NCBI RefSeq assembly: GCF_000213175.1
Contig: NW_009799102.1
Location: 2,026,403 to 2,090,402, forward strand
Direction: 5' to 3'
From: Neurospora tetrasperma FGSC 2508
Taxonomy: Eukaryota; Ascomycota; Sordariomycetes; Sordariales; Sordariaceae
DNA length: 64,000 nucleotides
In this document: in pieces, positions 61,801-64,000 of the stretch
Numbering within the stretch: the stretch's first letter is position 1
Layout of the letters: the number at the start of each line of letters is the position of its first letter
The notes under the pieces: model-generated
The model's database searches: none
Seen by the model: only the letters and a program-made list of their open reading frames with translations
Told to the model about the DNA's origin: nothing
Made by a program: the position numbers and the translations under genes

Positions 61801-63980
61801 CAGGCTGGATGAGGCTCCTACTCGGTCGTGTGGTCAGTGAGAATGATGAATCACTCATACCTAGATCAGTCTGGTATGAACCGCGAAAGATGAACTGGGT
61901 GCGGTCTAAGCAAGCATTGGAGAAAAGTTGAGATGCTAAATCTCGTTCAATTGACCAGACATACTCCCCTATATCTGGACGACATGGGCAAGCAACGGTC
62001 CGGATCTACTGACACAACGTCCAATTATTTACGAAATTCCGGGTATATGTTTATAAGACAACCGCATACTCAAACTCGAACCGAACTCCCTGCTTTCTGA
62101 GCCTCTGCTATATCATTTTGTTTACCAGGCCCCAGGCGAGGCTATTAGGGGTGTCATAGGCAAGCAGGTATGTATCACTTCAATGAAACACCATAAACAT
62201 GCCACCTTGGTAACACAATGAATACCAAGAATTGGACAATTGGGGGTTACTAAAACAAGAAGTGCCGAATGCTCATGATGTAGTGCAGAAACCTTGCGAT
62301 ACGTCGCTCTCACCGAAATATATCATATCTCACTTTAATCCGAAATCGAGTGGACAATAGGACTTGATTTTCGGTGGTAAACGAGGACATGGGCAGCTAC
62401 ATACATGACATCGTTGATTTTTTCATCGTTACGAATTCGCCTTCGATAAAGGTCAAGTGACCCGCCTACTATGTAAAAGCACACGTTGTGAAAAGGGGAA
62501 AGACCGAACTGAGAGTCACGACCTTCCCGTTGCGGCTTCCTACATCTCTACCTTCTTATCCAGCCAGTACAACAAAAACAACATACCGGGCAGGGTTCGG
62601 ATCAGGGGGAGAGCAGATGCGGCTCTTTTCGTTTTGAGTGTCAAGCGCATGTTGAGTATATTATTCGAGCGGCTATCCGCGCCTCTTGCCGCCAGTCCAT
62701 TGCCGAGGCGCCGCCATACCATGTCGCTATGCATGTGGAAGCGAAGTTGCCTCACTCTTGATCTCCTCTCGTGTGTAGGTAGGTGATCATGAGATCACAG
62801 AGCTGGGGTTGTTGCCGTCGGTATCTGAGCTACTTGAATGAGGAGCATGGAGCTATTACTATGTAACTTGAAGGATCATAAACGCAGAATCACGAAACGC
62901 CTAGGAATACTGCAAGATGAGCTGTGATGCATTGCACGCGTCAATTTGCACGCTAGAAAACGAGGAGGCTAATTCGCGCTGCGGCTGTATGTGTCACAGG
63001 AGGTTGGAAGCTATTACATGGGAATGAGGGAGTGTCCAAAGTAAACTGATGATGACCACGAAAAGTGGAGCGAGGGAGAGAAATAGCAACGGTGAAAGAC
63101 GAAAAGAAAATCCATCAAAATGGAAAATGTCAGCATATCGGGTCCGAGATGTGTGAACAATGAGCAAAACCAATCTGACTCTTTCAAAGCCCACAACCGT
63201 TGTAGCCGTCAACATCAGGAAATCATCACCAAAAAAAGGTTCACATACAATATTGTTTGCTCCATTCATTCCTTTCCCAAAGACCTACCAAGCACAAGAA
63301 CAACACAAGTCTCGACTACTACGGCAAAAAGGAAAAAGGTTACACGGGTGACATAACAATAACCTCGGAACTGAGCAATTGTGTCTGGTCCGCATATTTA
63401 TATTTTCCTCTTCAAGTTTTGCCTTCTGCCTCCCTTATTCGTTTGTTTCTCTCAGCTTCAATCCACTCGATGCAACTGGGTTGGTTCACACTGAAGCCAC
63501 ATAGAAAAAAAGGAAAAAATGGAGAGAAAGAAGGCGAGAGAGAGGGGGTTTGGAAATGAGGCAGGAGCGGAATAAGTTTGTTTTGTCACTTTTTTTATGA
63601 CGCCGGCGCAGGGCACTGCAGCGATCTCTGACCGTGAAATTGCAACGCGGGCTGCGAGTAGGGAAAGAGGCGAAAAGGAAACCGAATAACAAAAGCTCCG
63701 GGAATCAAAAGCCTCAGTCCCTTAAGATCTAGACTATACATCACTGCAAAATGTATGTCTACTTCATCAGGTAGACACATTGCAGTGGGCCAGAACTCAA
63801 ACAACACCATTCCTTGCTGGTTACACGACATCAACTGCCCCGCGTCGTTCTCGTTATCTCTTACTGTGTAGGTACATATGAGTAGCCGTCCTACCAATAG
63901 GTCTCCCAGCAACAGCAGCATCAGTAATATCCACTAGCTACATCGTCCTACATGAGCTATCATGTCGTCTCGCGTGTTCC
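52890..63980. other. Gene-poor region right of the transposon
   Basis: 11 kb without a gene I can name. Base composition returns to normal at once outside the element. TACACAGT occurs at 53392, 54094, 56647, 59327, 61384 and 63863. GA-rich tracts lie at 56465-56520 and 63510-63550. Frames up to 142 codons exist; a 92-codon ATG frame at 57566-57844 (-) has acceptable codon use but no recognisable product. Confidence 0.45.
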
Positions 63981-64000
63981 GGGGGGGGGGGGGGGGGGGG
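63981..64000 (+). repeat. Poly-G run at the window edge
   Basis: At least 20 G residues to the last base. It may be a sequencing or assembly artefact, or the start of a longer tract outside the window. Confidence 0.9.

Overview
The window reads as nuclear DNA of a filamentous ascomycete (Pezizomycotina, most likely Sordariomycetes; species not assignable). The reasons are short GT-AG introns (49-99 bp) with CTAAC/CTAAAC-like branch points, a 2.2-kDa-scale hybrid histidine kinase of more than 2,000 residues with GAF, PAS and receiver parts, NCE101 and Ecl1-type small fungal proteins, and a transposon mutated in the style of repeat-induced point mutation (RIP). Two runs of N (1771-2550 and 30560-31525) are assembly gaps.

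Left part, 1-23.3 kb, gene-bearing. In order: the 3' end of a triose-phosphate/nucleotide-sugar-type transporter (+); ribosomal protein eL27 (-) and NCE101 (+), which are divergent; a TTC36-like TPR protein (-) divergent from 4-hydroxyphenylpyruvate dioxygenase (+); the TFIIH subunit Ssl1/p44 (-); a 66-bp-arm inverted repeat with an unassigned 260-codon ORF; and a 2,174-residue hybrid histidine kinase (+) behind a leader that contains no ATG for 1.2 kb. The most suggestive pair is TTC36-like/HPPD: mammalian TTC36 binds and stabilises HPD, and the Aspergillus tyrosine cluster has an HPPD accessory protein (HmgX), so the divergent pair here probably encodes an enzyme and its dedicated helper.

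Right part, 23.3-64 kb, gene-poor. The only gene I can name is an Ecl1-like zinc protein (39956-40372, -), which also has a long ATG-free leader. A coding-like but unresolved stretch lies at 42.7-44.0 kb. A complete but dead DNA transposon occupies 49480-52880: 54-bp terminal inverted repeats, a 9-bp target duplication, and an AT-rich RIP-mutated Mutator-like (MULE) transposase relic. The remaining intergenic DNA holds microsatellites and two recurrent short motifs (TACACAGT and ACCTAC). No rRNA, convincing tRNA or CRISPR was seen. Functionally the window mixes housekeeping genes (ribosome, TFIIH), tyrosine breakdown, stress signalling and a decayed mobile element; only TTC36-like/HPPD look like partners.
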